64,000 nucleotides of DNA. Origin: Actinomadura luteofluorescens (GTDB taxonomy: Bacteria; Actinomycetota; Actinomycetes; Streptosporangiales; Streptosporangiaceae). Shown here in pieces: positions 9,208-19,120 of this stretch; positions within the stretch are counted from its first letter, which is position 1, and every line of letters starts with the position of its first letter. The notes below the pieces were generated by a model that saw nothing but the letters and a program-made list of their open reading frames with translations, was not told the DNA's origin and ran no database searches. The stretch lies in assembly GCF_013409365.1 (NCBI RefSeq), contig NZ_JACCBA010000001.1, positions 4,588,001 through 4,652,000 of the forward strand, written 5' to 3'. A program made the translations under genes and the position numbers.

Positions 9208-9385
9208 GCCGCGTCCGCCCTCACGCCGTGCCCGTCCAGAACCCGTCCGGCGGCGCGAGGACAGGCCGAGGACGGCGGGCGTCGTTTTCCCGCACCACGG
9301 CCCCGATGGTAGTCCGTCGGTGTTCATGGCGTTGCCTGGTGCCACCCTCCTGCCGGGCCGCGCCGGGCCGCGCAGGGCGGGCGGC

Positions 9386-9925
9386 TCAGGTCGTCACGTG
9401 GTCCCGTCCGGGGGTGGACGCGGCGCTGAGCGGGGCCAGCAGATCGACGGGTTTCGGACGGCAGAGGGAGTACAGGGCGCTGGCCTTGATCCCGAGCGCC
9501 GTGGACGCCTCGCCGGTCGCGGTGTAGACGACGCCGTGGGCGTGGAGCCCGTCCACGAGGCCGCGGTCGATCAGCAGGGGCATCGACTCCGGCAGGAGCA
9601 GCGGGCAGACCAGGCCCGCGGCGTACTCGGTGACGGCGTTGACCACGTCCGCGTGGGCGGGCCGGACGCCGCGGGCGCCCACGCCGAGCCGCACCGCCTC
9701 GGTGGACGGCCGCCGCCCCGCGGGGACGATCGCCCCGGCCAGGAAGGGGCGGCCGCGGTGGGCGCCCTCGCAGGAGTAGACGCGCGTCACCAGGCACCGC
9801 TCGGGCGGAAGGCCGAGCGCCCTGGGCAGTTCGTCCGCCCGGGTCATCGCCAGGGGCAGCCGCACGATCTCGTGTGGCGTCTCCCAGCCGAGGAGCGCGC
9901 GGTGGATGGTGAGAGCGTCCTTCAT
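9386..9925 (-). CDS. YbaK/EbsC-family aminoacyl-tRNA deacylase-like protein
   Basis: A 179-residue protein resembling the YbaK/ProX-type editing domain, which hydrolyses mischarged aminoacyl-tRNA in trans. The start MKDALTIHRALLGWETPHEIVRL and the core (ALGLPPERCLVTRVY, AGAIVPAGRRPSTEAVRL, then a GIKASALYSL tail) fit the actinobacterial branch of the family. The ATG at 9925 has GGAG 6 nt upstream. It occupies the place where mycobacteria carry mutT4 next to cca. I could not assign a tRNA specificity. Confidence 0.7.
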   Translation of the reverse strand: MKDALTIHRALLGWETPHEIVRLPLAMTRADELPRALGLPPERCLVTRVYSCEGAHRGRPFLAGAIVPAGRRPSTEAVRLGVGARGVRPAHADVVNAVTEYAAGLVCPLLLPESMPLLIDRGLVDGLHAHGVVYTATGEASTALGIKASALYSLCRPKPVDLLAPLSAASTPGRDHVTT

Positions 9926-10306
9926 GTTCGGCTCCATCCCGCGGGGGGCGGCCCCCGCTCACCCCCGGATCTGGTTTCCCTACGGCCCCGTGCGTCGCAC
10001 GCCGCGGGGGGAAGACCCCCACATACCCGGAACGGCAGGTCTCATCCCTGCCGCGCGGCACGCGAACCCTCGAACGCGCCTCAACCGCACGTGCGGCGGA
10101 CCGTGGCCCTTTTGGATCCCGCTACCGTTGTCGTACGGGAGGCTCACCGGGTCGCGCAGGTCGTCGTCGGGGTGCCCGAAACGTAACCCGGGGATCGCGG
10201 CATGTGAAGGGCCCCGTCCTTCTTCGGCCCCGAAAAGACTCCCGTGCAGACCCCGGCGCTCGCCAGAAAGTCCTTTGTCAGCCCGTCAACCAAGGAAATA
10301 CGCTCG
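9926..10306. other. Divergent intergenic region between ybaK-like gene and cca
   Basis: About 380 bp without a gene. It should hold the promoters of the two divergent genes. A TACCGT box at about 10131 and an AAGGA at 10292 before cca are the only motifs I can point to. Confidence 0.4.
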
Positions 10307-11779
10307 ATGGCCGTGCCTGACCAGAACGTGACCCCAGAGTCCTCGCGGCGTACCGCGATCGCCGAGCTGCTGCGCGGGATCGCGCCCGTCGCCGACGACC
10401 TCGGCGCCCGGTTCGCGGCGGCCGGTCACGAGCTGGCGCTGGTGGGCGGGCCCGTCCGGGACGCGCTGCTGCGCCGTCCCACCAAGGACGTGGACCTGAC
10501 CACCGACGCCCCGCCCCAGCGCACCCTGGAGATCATCCGCGGCTGGGCGGACGCGCACTGGACGATCGGCATCGAGTTCGGCACGGTCGGCCTGCGCAAG
10601 GACGGCGTCGAGCTGGAGATCACCACCTACCGCAGCGAGTCCTACGACCCGAAGTCCCGCAAGCCGGAGGTGTCCTACGGGACGTCCCTGGTGGAGGACC
10701 TGCGCCGCCGCGACTTCGCCGTCAACGCGATGGCGGCGCGGCTGCCCGGGCACGACTTCGTCGACCCGTTCGGCGGCCTCACCGACCTGCAGCGCAAGGT
10801 GCTGCGGACGCCCGGCCGGCCGGAGGACTCCTTCAGCGACGACCCGCTGCGGATGATGCGCGCCGCCCGGTTCGCCTCCCAGCTCGGCTTCACCGTCGCG
10901 CCCGACGTCGTCCGCGCGATGAAGGACATGGCGGACCGCATCGAGATCGTGTCGGCCGAACGGGTCCGGGACGAGCTGTCCAAGCTGATCTGCGGCCGGT
11001 ACCCGCGCGAGGGCCTGGCGCTGCTGGTCGAGACCGGCCTCGCCGCGCACGTCCTGCCCGAACTGCCGAAGCTGCGGCTGGAGATCGACGAGCACCACCG
11101 GCACAAGGACGTCTACGAGCACTCGCTGATCGTCCTGGAGCAGGCGATCGCGCAGGAGGAGGACGGCCCCGACCTCGTCCTGCGGCTCGCGGCGCTGCTG
11201 CACGACATCGGCAAGCCCAAGACCAGGCGGTTCGAGACGGGCGGCCGGGTCTCCTTCCACCACCACGAGGTCGTCGGCGCGAAGATGACCCGCAAGCGGC
11301 TGACCGCGCTGCGCTACCCGAAGGACGTCATCTCCGACGTGTCCCGCCTCGTGGAGCTGCACCTGCGCTTCCACGGCTACGGCACCGGCGAGTGGACCGA
11401 CTCGGCCGTCCGCCGGTACGTCCGCGACGCCGGGCCGCTCCTCACCCGCCTGCACAAGCTGACCCGAGCCGACTGCACCACCCGCAACAAGCGCAAGGCC
11501 GACCGGCTGCGCCGCACCTACGACGACCTGGAGGTGCGGATCGAGCGGCTGGCGGAGGAGGAGGAGCTCGCCTCCATCCGCCCGGAGATCGACGGCAACG
11601 AGATCCAGGAGATCCTCGGCATCGCCCCCGGCCCCCTCGTCGGGCGCGCCTACAAGTTCCTCCTCGAACTCCGCCTGGACCGCGGCATGATCGGCAAGGA
11701 GGCCGCGGCCGGGGAACTGCGCCGCTGGGCCGCCGCCGAGGGCGTCGGCGCCCCCTCCGACGAGGGGAAGGGCGAATGA
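10307..11779 (+). CDS. cca: CCA tRNA nucleotidyltransferase
   Basis: A 490-residue class II nucleotidyltransferase that adds or repairs the CCA 3' end of tRNAs. The head domain has GGPVRDALL (residues 47-55) and the two metal-binding Asp of DVD (61-63), followed by the [10 protein letters not shown] motif and the [17 protein letters not shown] neck. A C-terminal HD phosphohydrolase domain is present ([13 protein letters not shown]), as in the mycobacterial PcnA-type enzyme. The ATG at 10307 has AAGGA 10 nt upstream. Its stop overlaps the start of bioA (ATGA), suggesting co-transcription and translational coupling. Confidence 0.93.
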   Translation: MAVPDQNVTPESSRRTAIAELLRGIAPVADDLGARFAAAGHELALVGGPVRDALLRRPTKDVDLTTDAPPQRTLEIIRGWADAHWTIGIEFGTVGLRKDGVELEITTYRSESYDPKSRKPEVSYGTSLVEDLRRRDFAVNAMAARLPGHDFVDPFGGLTDLQRKVLRTPGRPEDSFSDDPLRMMRAARFASQLGFTVAPDVVRAMKDMADRIEIVSAERVRDELSKLICGRYPREGLALLVETGLAAHVLPELPKLRLEIDEHHRHKDVYEHSLIVLEQAIAQEEDGPDLVLRLAALLHDIGKPKTRRFETGGRVSFHHHEVVGAKMTRKRLTALRYPKDVISDVSRLVELHLRFHGYGTGEWTDSAVRRYVRDAGPLLTRLHKLTRADCTTRNKRKADRLRRTYDDLEVRIERLAEEEELASIRPEIDGNEIQEILGIAPGPLVGRAYKFLLELRLDRGMIGKEAAAGELRRWAAAEGVGAPSDEGKGE

Positions 11780-13089
11780 TCCCCCTGCAGCTGGGGCGGA
11801 TGAGCCCCCGCGAGACCGAGCGGATGCTGGAGTTCGACCGGGAGCACATCTGGCACCCCTACGCGCCGATGCCCGCGACGGCGCCCGCACTGCCGGTCGT
11901 GTCGGCGGACGGGGTGCGGCTGACCCTCGCTGACGGCACCGAACTGATCGACGGCATGTCCTCCTGGTGGGCGGCCGTGCACGGCTACAACCACCCGAAG
12001 CTGAACGCGGCCGTCACCGGGCAGCTCGGCAAGATGGCGCACGTCATGTTCGGGGGGCTCACGCATCCGCCCGCCGTCCGGCTCGCCGAGCGGCTCGTCG
12101 AGATCACCCCGGAACCGCTGACCAAGGTGTTCTTCGCCGACTCCGGGTCCGTCGGGGTCGAGGTCGCGATCAAGATGGCGCTGCAGTTCTGGCGCTCGCA
12201 GGGGCGCCCGGAACGGCGCCGGCTCCTCGCCGTCCGCGGCGGCTACCACGGCGACACGTTCGGCGACATGGCGGTCTGCGACCCGGTGAACGGGATGCAC
12301 CACATGTTCTCCGACGTCCTCGCCCAGCACGTCTTCGCGTCCCCGCCCCCGCTCGGCTACGGCGCCGAACCCGACGAAACGTACCTGGACGAACTCGCCG
12401 GCCTGGCCGCGAAGCACGCGGGCGAGCTCGCCGGGATCATCGCGGAACCGATCGTCCAGGGCGCCGGCGGCATGCGCTTCTACGCCCCCGAGTACCTGCG
12501 CGCCCTCCGTGACATCGCCGACGAGCACGGCCTCCTGCTGATCCTGGACGAGATCGCCACCGGGTTCGGCCGGACGGGCGAGCTGTGGGGCTGCGACCAC
12601 GCCGAGGTCGTCCCCGACATCATGTGCCTCGGCAAGGCGCTGACCGGCGGCTACATGACGATGGCCGCGACGCTGTGCACCGACCGCGTCGCCCACGGCA
12701 TCACCTCCGGCGAGGCGGGCGTCCTCATGCACGGACCCACCTACATGGCGAACCCGCTGGCCGCCGCGGTCGCGTCCGCGTCCATCGACCTGCTGCTCTC
12801 CCGCGAATGGCGGGACGAGGTCGACACCATCGAGGCCGTCCTGACCAGCGAACTCGACGGCGCCGCGGAGTTCCCCGGGGTCGCCGACGTCCGCGTCCTC
12901 GGCGCGATCGGCGTGGTGGAGGCGCGCGAGCCGGTGGACGTCCCGTCCGTCCAGGAGATCGCCATGGCGCACGGCGTCTGGCTGCGCCCCTTCGGCAAGC
13001 TCGTCTATACGATGCCGCCCTACGTGTGCACGGAAGACGAGGTGCACCACATCGCCGCCGCCCTGCACGCCATAGCGGAGTCGCTCTAA
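11776..13089 (+). CDS. bioA: Adenosylmethionine-8-amino-7-oxononanoate aminotransferase
   Basis: A 437-residue PLP enzyme that converts KAPA to DAPA in biotin synthesis, using S-adenosylmethionine as amino donor. Family signatures are the N-terminal [25 protein letters not shown], the cofactor-binding [15 protein letters not shown], the [14 protein letters not shown] motif with the PLP-contacting Asp, and the Schiff-base Lys in [11 protein letters not shown]. The [11 protein letters not shown] segment is characteristic of BioA among class III aminotransferases. The ATG at 11776 overlaps the cca stop and is preceded by GGGGAAGG. The other biotin genes are not in the window. The stop codon overlaps that of the convergent MFS gene. 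Confidence 0.92.
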   Translation: MIPLQLGRMSPRETERMLEFDREHIWHPYAPMPATAPALPVVSADGVRLTLADGTELIDGMSSWWAAVHGYNHPKLNAAVTGQLGKMAHVMFGGLTHPPAVRLAERLVEITPEPLTKVFFADSGSVGVEVAIKMALQFWRSQGRPERRRLLAVRGGYHGDTFGDMAVCDPVNGMHHMFSDVLAQHVFASPPPLGYGAEPDETYLDELAGLAAKHAGELAGIIAEPIVQGAGGMRFYAPEYLRALRDIADEHGLLLILDEIATGFGRTGELWGCDHAEVVPDIMCLGKALTGGYMTMAATLCTDRVAHGITSGEAGVLMHGPTYMANPLAAAVASASIDLLLSREWRDEVDTIEAVLTSELDGAAEFPGVADVRVLGAIGVVEAREPVDVPSVQEIAMAHGVWLRPFGKLVYTMPPYVCTEDEVHHIAAALHAIAESL

Positions 13090-14399
13090 CGCAGGGCGGG
13101 CGCGGGCCGCCGCATGCGGGAGGCGGCCGTCCGGTAGGCGACGGCGCCCGCCGCGTAGGCCACGACCACCGCGAGGAGCGTGAGATCGGCGCGCCCGTCC
13201 GCGGGCAGCCACGTCGCGGCAGCGGCGGCGGCAGCGGCGAACGTCGCGTTGAACAGCATGTCGTAGACGGCGAAGACCCGCCCCCGGTAGGCGTCGTCGA
13301 TCGTCTCCTGCAACGTCGTGTCGACGCACAGCTTCACGCCCTGCGACACCACGCCGAGCAGGAAGGCGCCGACCGCCCAGGGACGCTCCGCGAACGGCAT
13401 GCCGAGGACCAGCAGCCCCAGCGCCGCCCCGCCGAGCTGCCACGCCACCCACGCCTGCTTGCTGATCCGCCGCACCACCGCCGGCGTGATCAGCGCCGCC
13501 GCGAAGTACCCGGCGCCGGACACCCCCAGCATCAGCGCGAACGTCTCCAGCCCCCGGTCGGGATCGCCGGCGAAGTGGTTCCGGCACAGCAGCAGCGTCA
13601 TGATCAGGACGACGCCGTACAGGAACCGGTGAAACGAGATCGCACCGAGCGCCAGCGCCGCCTGCGGCCGCCGCGCGATATGCCGCCCCCCGTCCACGAG
13701 CCCGCCCAGAACCCCCCGGATCACCTCGACGACCCGAGGCGCCGCCCCCGCCTCAGGCGCGACGTCCTCCGCCGCCCGGTGAGGACCCAGCAGCCCCTTC
13801 GGCAGCGTCGTCGCGATCAGCCCCGCCAGCAGGAACAGCGCCGCCGCGGCCGTGAGGATCAGCGCCGTCCCGTCCTGCCCGGCCCCGAACACCCGCCGGA
13901 GCCCGTAGCCGGCGCCCGCGCCGGCGAACGCGATGACCGTCCCGGACGTGACGCTGAACGCGTTCGCCGTGACCAGCTGATCGCGCCGCACCACATGCGG
14001 AAGCGCCGCCGACAGCGCCGCCAGGAAGAACCGGTTCACGCCCAGCACGACGAGCACGCCGAGGAAGAAACCGAGCCCGTCCTGCCCGGCCACCACGAGC
14101 CCGGCGACGAGCAGCACGAGCAGCGCGCGCAGCACCGGCGTCCACACGAGGATCTGCCGCCGCCGCCACCGGTCGATGAACACCCCGGCGAACGGCCCGA
14201 GCGCCGAATACGGCAACAACGTCACCGCGAACGCCGCCGCCGCCTTGGCCGCCGTCGCCTGCCGCTCAGGCGAGAAGAACACGTACCCGGCCAGCGCCAC
14301 CTGGAACACGCCGTCCGTCAACTGCGAAGCAAGCCGAGTCCCATAAAGCCGCCGAAAATCCCGCCCCCCCAAGATCCCCCGCAACTCACCCGCTCGCAT
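13086..14399 (-). CDS. MFS transporter (DHA3-like)
   Basis: A 437-residue protein with 12 predicted membrane segments. The [11 protein letters not shown] loop between helices 2 and 3 and the domain layout fit major facilitator family exporters of the MFS_3/DHA3 type. The substrate is unknown. The ATG at 14399 was chosen because a TACGCT -10 box ends 6 nt upstream, giving a leaderless start; longer in-frame versions would run into the inverted repeat beginning at 14424. It converges on bioA with a 4-nt overlap of stop codons. Confidence 0.8.
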   Translation of the reverse strand: MRAGELRGILGGRDFRRLYGTRLASQLTDGVFQVALAGYVFFSPERQATAAKAAAAFAVTLLPYSALGPFAGVFIDRWRRRQILVWTPVLRALLVLLVAGLVVAGQDGLGFFLGVLVVLGVNRFFLAALSAALPHVVRRDQLVTANAFSVTSGTVIAFAGAGAGYGLRRVFGAGQDGTALILTAAAALFLLAGLIATTLPKGLLGPHRAAEDVAPEAGAAPRVVEVIRGVLGGLVDGGRHIARRPQAALALGAISFHRFLYGVVLIMTLLLCRNHFAGDPDRGLETFALMLGVSGAGYFAAALITPAVVRRISKQAWVAWQLGGAALGLLVLGMPFAERPWAVGAFLLGVVSQGVKLCVDTTLQETIDDAYRGRVFAVYDMLFNATFAAAAAAAATWLPADGRADLTLLAVVVAYAAGAVAYRTAASRMRRPAPALR

Positions 14400-14405
14400 C
14401 AGATC

Positions 14406-14411
14406 AGCGTA
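14406..14411 (-). promoter_or_regulatory. -10 box of leaderless MFS promoter
   Basis: TACGCT on the minus strand ends 6 nt before ATG 14399. The repeat arm at 14424 begins immediately upstream, so the repeat could supply or influence the -35 region. Confidence 0.5.
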
Positions 14412-14423
14412 TGTCGTGCTTAC

Positions 14424-14562
14424 TGCATTTCTCTCCTCCTTCGGCCCGGGGGCCTCCATCGTCGAGAAACGCGGGCGATCGCTGGCATCGCTCCGACTCG
14501 CCTTGCGGCTCGCTGCGCGATCAGGTTCTCGCAGGCTCGAACCTGCCTTCGGACGCGATCGC
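14424..14562 (+). repeat. Inverted-repeat arm A (~140 bp)
   Basis: This arm is the reverse complement of 14753-14893 with only scattered mismatches. Shared landmarks are TCCTCCTTCGG, CTCCATCGTCGAG, GCGATCGCTGGCATCGCT, CGGCTCGCTGCGCGATCAG and CTGCCTTCGGACGCGATCGC. A CTCGCCTxGCGGCTCGCT core is also found in the repeats at 31.3 and 34.6 kb. Confidence 0.85.
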
Positions 14563-14752
14563 ACCAGTGAGCTTGTCGCGGGGTTGCGGAGGTGGCTGAG
14601 GTGGTCGCACACAAAGGATCATGATGCGGTCCCGGAACAAGGCGGGTGTGGAGCGCCAGGTGGGCGGCACGGTACAGCTCACCCACCGACCGTCACCCGC
14701 TACTGCGGAGACCTCAGCCGGTACCGCAACCACCCAACGACCTGAAGGGCCG

Positions 14753-14893
14753 GCGATCGCGTCCGAAGGCAGATTCGAGCGAAGCGAGAATCTGATCGCG
14801 CAGCGAGCCGCCAGGCGAGTCGAAGCGATGCCAGCGATCGCCGCGGTGCTCGACGATGGAGGGCCGCTAGGCCCGAAGGAGGAGGGCACTGCA
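14753..14893 (-). repeat. Inverted-repeat arm B (~140 bp)
   Basis: Reverse-complement partner of the arm at 14424-14562, about 190 nt away. The 14400-14960 interval holds no gene; this inverted pair is its main content. Arm B ends about 70 nt beyond the 3' end of the peptide-binding lipoprotein gene. Confidence 0.85.
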
Positions 14894-14960
14894 ATAAACA
14901 CAGCAGCGATCGCCCGCGTGGTTGTGGGGGTGGGTCGCTCTAGCGCCCCACCCCCCACAA

Positions 14961-16733
14961 CTACGCAATAAAAACTCTACTTAGGTCGTAGGCGGCGGTG
15001 GTGGGGAGGAAGAAGGTGCCGTGGAGGCGGGAGGAGTGGTAGGTGGTCTGGGCGCGGTTCAGGAGGGGGACGATGGCGGCGTCCTCCATGATCTTCTGGT
15101 CGGCCTGCTGCCAGTAGCCGGCGGCGCGCTGGGCGTCGGGGGCGGTGAGGGCGGCGTCGATGAGGGCGTTGACCTGGGGGTTGTCGTAGCCGCCGTAGTT
15201 GGTGGAGTTGGGGCCGTAGGCGCGGCCGTCGAAGAGCGGCTGGATGATCGAGCGGCCGTTGTTGCCGTACCAGTCGGGGACCCAGCCGGGGGCGGCGATG
15301 TCCCATGTGCCTTCGCGGGCGCGTGCGGGGGTGGAGAGGGTGCTGGAGTAGAAGGAGCCTCCGGGGTCGGGGGTCAGTTCCGTCTTGACTCCGCAGGCGT
15401 CGAGATTCTGGGCGATGGACTGGGCGATCAGCTTGTGGACGCTGTTCGTCCGGAACGGGAACTTCAGGGTGATGCCGGTGCGGCCCGTCCTGGCGAGCAG
15501 GTCGCGGCATTTGGCGGGGTCGCCGGACTCGCCGGGCGTGGGGTAGTGGTTGACGGCCGCGTAGCCGGAGTTGCCGGGCGGGATCACGGTGTGCAGGGGG
15601 CCGGCGACCGACGGGCCGCCGACGATCTTGATGAGGGCGCTGCGGTCGACGGCGTACTCCAGCGCCTGGCGGACCGCCCGGTCGCCGAGCGCGCCGCGGT
15701 TGCGGGGGCTGCGGGTGTTGAAGACCAGGTACGGGCTGTTGTTCGGGGTCTCCCTGATCGCGAAGCGCGGGTCGTCGCGCAGCCGCGGGATCGCGGACGT
15801 CGGGACGGGCTGGTCCCAGGCGAGGTCGGCGGTGCCCTGCTCGATCTGCTGCTGGACGGTCTCCGGCGAGTCCTGCCCCAGCGTGATCTGGATCTTCGCG
15901 ACGTGCCGCTCGCGGAGCGGGTCCGAGCCCGCCTGCCATGCCGGGTTGTGGGTGAGCAGGTAGGAGATGCCCGGCTTGTAGTCGGTGATCTGGTACGGGC
16001 CGTCGGAGACGGTGTGCTGCCGGAACTCGGCACTGTCCGGGACGTACCGGTCGTACTCCTGCGGCGCGGCCGCGGTGACCGGCAGCGCCAGCAGGTTGAG
16101 GAAGTCGCTGGCGGGGCGCTTCAGCTTGAACACCAGCGTCCGAGCGTCCTTGGCGCGGACGCCCTCGAAGCCGTGGTCGCGCTGGTAGGCGGCGATCGCC
16201 CGGGCGTCCTTGGCGTTCACGGAGCCGTAGCCGCGGCAGAACGCGTCCATGCCCTTGAGGGTGGAGAGGAAGTAGCCCTTGGCGGCGGAGGGCGAGGCCG
16301 GGTTGCACAGCCGTTCGAAGCCGCGGACGAAGTCCTGGGCGGTGACCGGGCGCGGCGGGTTGGTGTTCCACCGGACGCCGTCGCGCAGCCGGACCGTGTA
16401 GGTGCGGCGGTCCTTGCCGATGTCGCCGTTCTCGCGCGTCGGGATCCGCTCGGCGACGTCGGGCCGGACGGGGACCGTCTCCTGGAAGTCGTTGGACGCC
16501 CGGTTCCCGAACAGGGTCCGGGCGAACGTGCGGGCGAGCCCGTACGCGCCGACGCTGGCCACGGACGCGGGGTCGAGGTGCTCGACGTCGGACGAGCCGA
16601 CGACCCGCAGGGTGCCGCCCTGGCGGGACGCGCCCTCCGCGGAGGCCCCGTCACCCCCTCCGGCGCATCCGGCGAGCCCCACCACGAGGCCCGCCAGCCC
16701 CGCCGCCACCTTGATCATTTCGCGTGCCGCCAC
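14961..16733 (-). CDS. Peptide/solute-binding lipoprotein of an ABC transporter (SBP family 5)
   Basis: A 590-residue lipoprotein. The signal peptide ends in a lipobox (VGLAGC) with the lipidated Cys at about residue 23. The mature part has the family 5 (DppA/OppA) pattern: GGTLRVVGSSDVEHLDP near the N terminus, YTVRLRDGVRWNTNPPRPVTAQDFV, and a C-terminal PDWYGNNGRSIIQPLF region. Such proteins deliver peptides or other solutes to a membrane permease, but no permease or ATPase genes are adjacent, so it is an orphan binding protein. The GTG at 16733 has GAGGTGA 5 nt upstream; ATG 16718 is a weaker alternative. Confidence 0.88.
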   Translation of the reverse strand: MAAREMIKVAAGLAGLVVGLAGCAGGGDGASAEGASRQGGTLRVVGSSDVEHLDPASVASVGAYGLARTFARTLFGNRASNDFQETVPVRPDVAERIPTRENGDIGKDRRTYTVRLRDGVRWNTNPPRPVTAQDFVRGFERLCNPASPSAAKGYFLSTLKGMDAFCRGYGSVNAKDARAIAAYQRDHGFEGVRAKDARTLVFKLKRPASDFLNLLALPVTAAAPQEYDRYVPDSAEFRQHTVSDGPYQITDYKPGISYLLTHNPAWQAGSDPLRERHVAKIQITLGQDSPETVQQQIEQGTADLAWDQPVPTSAIPRLRDDPRFAIRETPNNSPYLVFNTRSPRNRGALGDRAVRQALEYAVDRSALIKIVGGPSVAGPLHTVIPPGNSGYAAVNHYPTPGESGDPAKCRDLLARTGRTGITLKFPFRTNSVHKLIAQSIAQNLDACGVKTELTPDPGGSFYSSTLSTPARAREGTWDIAAPGWVPDWYGNNGRSIIQPLFDGRAYGPNSTNYGGYDNPQVNALIDAALTAPDAQRAAGYWQQADQKIMEDAAIVPLLNRAQTTYHSSRLHGTFFLPTTAAYDLSRVFIA

Positions 16734-16840
16734 GGTGTCACCTCACTGACTCAGAGCCTGGCGCGCTAGTCACCGGCGGTGTCACAGTAGGGCCAGAGCG
16801 TGACAAAGGGCCGGTACATCACCGTTTCTCTACAGAAGTA

Positions 16841-16881
16841 AGGACGCCCTGACAGTGGGATGTCCACTGACAGGGCGTCCT
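16841..16881 (-). terminator. Hairpin terminator after ino1
   Basis: An 18-bp stem with one mismatch (AGGACGCCCTG...CAGGGCGTCCT) and a 5-nt loop. It lies just beyond the ino1 stop. There is only a short T-rich segment after it on the minus strand, as is common in actinobacteria. Confidence 0.75.
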
Positions 16882-16904
16882 TTGGGAACTTTGTGATCAG
16901 GCTC

Positions 16905-17984
16905 TCAGCGCTCGATGTCGCCGCGGATGAACTGCTCCACCGCGTCGTGCGCCTGGTCGTCGTTGTACTGCTCCGGGGGCGACTTCATGAAGTAGGAGCT
17001 GGCCGACAGGATCGGGCCGCCGATGCCGCGGTCCTTGGCGATCTTGGCGGCGCGGACGGCGTCGATGATGACGCCGGCGGAGTTCGGGGAGTCCCAGACC
17101 TCCAGCTTGTACTCCAGGTTGAGGGGGGTGTCGCCGAAGGAGCGGCCCTCGAGCCGGACGTAGGCCCACTTGCGGTCGTCCAGCCACGGCACGTGGTCGG
17201 ACGGGCCGATGTGCACGTCCGCCTTCGCCATCTCGTGCGGGATCTGCGAGGTGACCGACTGCGTCTTGGAGATCTTCTTGGACTGGAGCCGCTTGCGCTC
17301 CAGCATGTTCATGAAGTCCATGTTGCCGCCGAAGTTGAGCTGGTACGTGCGCAGCAGCTCGACGCCGCGGTCCTCGAAGAGGCGGGCCATGACGCGGTGC
17401 GTGATGGTCGCGCCGACCTGCGACTTGATGTCGTCGCCGACGATCGGCACGCCCGCGTCGGTGAACTTCTGCGCCCACTCGGGGTCGCTGGCGATGAACA
17501 CCGGCAGCGCGTTCACGAAGGCGACCTTGGCGTCGATCGCGCACTGGGCGTAGAAGCGGTCGGCCTCTTCGGAGCCCACCGGCAGGTACGACACCAGGAC
17601 GTCGACCTCGGCGTCCTTCAGGGCCTGCACGACGTCGACCGGCTCGGCGTCGGACTCCTCGACCATGTCCAGGTAGTACTCGCCAAGGCCGTCGAAGGTG
17701 TGCCCGCGCTGGACGGTCACGCCCGTGGGGGGCACGTCGGCGAACTTGATGGTGTTGTTCTCGCTGGCGTGGATGGCCTCGGACAGGTCCATCCCGACCT
17801 TCTTGGCGTCCACGTCGAACGCCGCCACGAACTCGACGTCGCCCACGTGGTACTCGCCGAACTGGACGTGCATCAGGCCGGGGACTCGCGTGTCGGGGGT
17901 CGCGTCCTTGTAGAACTCGACGCCCTGGACGAGTGAAGAGGCGCAGTTGCCCACACCGACGATGGCTACGCGCACCGAACCCAT
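16905..17984 (-). CDS. ino1: Inositol-3-phosphate synthase
   Basis: A 359-residue NAD-dependent synthase that converts glucose-6-phosphate to myo-inositol-3-phosphate, feeding mycothiol and phosphatidylinositol synthesis. Conserved features are the N-terminal Rossmann start [31 protein letters not shown], the [15 protein letters not shown] motif with the catalytic Lys, and [12 protein letters not shown]. Length and sequence match the actinobacterial short form. A PadR-family gene lies 71 bp upstream on the same strand, the same order as in mycobacteria, so the two are probably one operon controlled from the PadR promoter. Confidence 0.96.
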   Translation of the reverse strand: MGSVRVAIVGVGNCASSLVQGVEFYKDATPDTRVPGLMHVQFGEYHVGDVEFVAAFDVDAKKVGMDLSEAIHASENNTIKFADVPPTGVTVQRGHTFDGLGEYYLDMVEESDAEPVDVVQALKDAEVDVLVSYLPVGSEEADRFYAQCAIDAKVAFVNALPVFIASDPEWAQKFTDAGVPIVGDDIKSQVGATITHRVMARLFEDRGVELLRTYQLNFGGNMDFMNMLERKRLQSKKISKTQSVTSQIPHEMAKADVHIGPSDHVPWLDDRKWAYVRLEGRSFGDTPLNLEYKLEVWDSPNSAGVIIDAVRAAKIAKDRGIGGPILSASSYFMKSPPEQYNDDQAHDAVEQFIRGDIER

Positions 17985-18055
17985 CCGGTAGCTCCTTCTC
18001 TGTTGCGGAACATGTGGTGGAGTCTCACCCGCCCCCGAAGGCGCCGGGCCACCGC

Positions 18056-18679
18056 TCAGCGGCCCTCGTCCCGAGGCATGTCCTGGTCAATTCGCTTAGC
18101 TGACTGTGCTTGCTGTTCCTGCTCGGCCCGCTCGCGTCCGATGAGCTCGTTGAGCCACCGGACTTCGCGCTCGACGGACTCCAGCCCGTGGTTCTGCAGT
18201 TCCAGGGTGTAGGAGTCGACTCGCTCGCGGGTTCGCGCCAAGGCGGCGCGAACGCTCTCCAGGCGCTCCTCCAGCCGGCTGCGCCGGCCTTCGAGGATCC
18301 GCAGCCGGACGTCGGCGCGGGTGTGCGAGAAGAAGGCGAAGTGCACGCCGAACCCCTCGTCCTCCCACGAAGCCGGGCCGGCCTCGGTGAGGAGCAGTTG
18401 CAGGCGCTCCTTGCCGTCGGCGGTGAGCTTGTAAACGATCTTCGATCGGCGGCTCTGCAGCGCCAGCGGCGCGTTCGGCTCCTCCGGCCGGTCCTCCATG
18501 ATCAGCCCGTTGGCCAGGAGCTGCTTGAGGCACGGGTAGAGCGAGCCGTACGAGAACGCGCGGAACATGCCCAGCAGGGTGTTGAGCCGCTTGCGCAGCT
18601 CGTACCCGTGCATCGGGGACTCGTGCAGCAGCCCGAGCACGGCGAGCTCCAGCACGCCCGCGCCCTTCTTGGCCGCCAT
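18056..18679 (-). CDS. PadR-family transcriptional regulator upstream of ino1
   Basis: A 207-residue PadR-type repressor. The winged helix-turn-helix occupies residues ~10-85 ([46 protein letters not shown]). A long C-terminal coiled coil for dimerisation follows ([25 protein letters not shown]). The ATG at 18679 has GAGGGA upstream. A near-perfect palindrome lies about 50 nt upstream and is probably its own operator. The conserved link to ino1 suggests control of inositol synthesis, though the effector is unknown. Confidence 0.88.
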   Translation of the reverse strand: MAAKKGAGVLELAVLGLLHESPMHGYELRKRLNTLLGMFRAFSYGSLYPCLKQLLANGLIMEDRPEEPNAPLALQSRRSKIVYKLTADGKERLQLLLTEAGPASWEDEGFGVHFAFFSHTRADVRLRILEGRRSRLEERLESVRAALARTRERVDSYTLELQNHGLESVEREVRWLNELIGRERAEQEQQAQSAKRIDQDMPRDEGR

Positions 18680-18717
18680 CCCGGTCCCTCTTCCGCAGAA
18701 GCCGATGTCTCGATCCG

Positions 18718-18749
18718 ATGTATCGAGTGAATGTATCGACTCGATACAT
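18718..18749 (-). promoter_or_regulatory. Probable PadR operator
   Basis: ATGTATCGA-C-TCGATACAT at 18731-18749 is a 19-bp palindrome, perfect outside its central base. A third ATGTATCGA half-site lies at 18718-18726 in direct orientation. It sits 40-70 bp upstream of the PadR start and has the ATGT...ACAT ends typical of PadR operators. Confidence 0.7.
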
Positions 18750-19026
18750 CGACAAGATACGTAGCCCGGCTCGTCCTGGCAAGTGGGGATCTAGCTGGGA
18801 CGCCCCGGACGCCCCATCGGGCCGTATCGCGAATGTGGCGATTTAAGGGTGTATGTGGTGGATCTGTGTCAAAGTTGCGTCCTGGAACCACCTGGCCGCG
18901 TCGCACGACCCCGATCCCGGAACAGCCCGGAACGGAAGCCGAGTGAGGAGGAGCCACCGACCCCTCGGGGCGCGGACCGGCCGGGGCGTCCTTCGCCGAG
19001 CACACGCTCCCCCCGCTCACCAGCCC

Positions 19027-19045
19027 GCACAGTACTCTTCGGACG
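19027..19045 (+). promoter_or_regulatory. Conserved upstream block of ponA copy 1, possible promoter
   Basis: GCACAGTACTCTTCGGACG is nearly identical to the block at 22516-22533 before the second PBP gene. It contains a TANNNT box (TACTCT, 19033-19038). No clear -35 is seen. Confidence 0.45.
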
Positions 19046-19062
19046 GCGCACGAGCCGCAACA

Positions 19063-19085
19063 AGGGCCGGGAGCCACCCGGCCCT
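19063..19085 (+). other. Hairpin in the 5' leader of ponA copy 1
   Basis: A perfect 9-bp stem (AGGGCCGGG/CCCGGCCCT) with a 5-nt loop, about 35 nt before the GTG start. It lacks a U-tract. It could act on translation or RNA stability. Confidence 0.4.
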
Positions 19086-19120
19086 CGGCAACAACCGTTG
19101 TCCCCTGTTGATGAGGTCGC

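Noticed and set aside
14424..14893. An insertion sequence or MITE with a transposase
   Set aside because: No transposase-like frame lies between the arms and no clear target duplication is visible; kept as an inverted repeat only.
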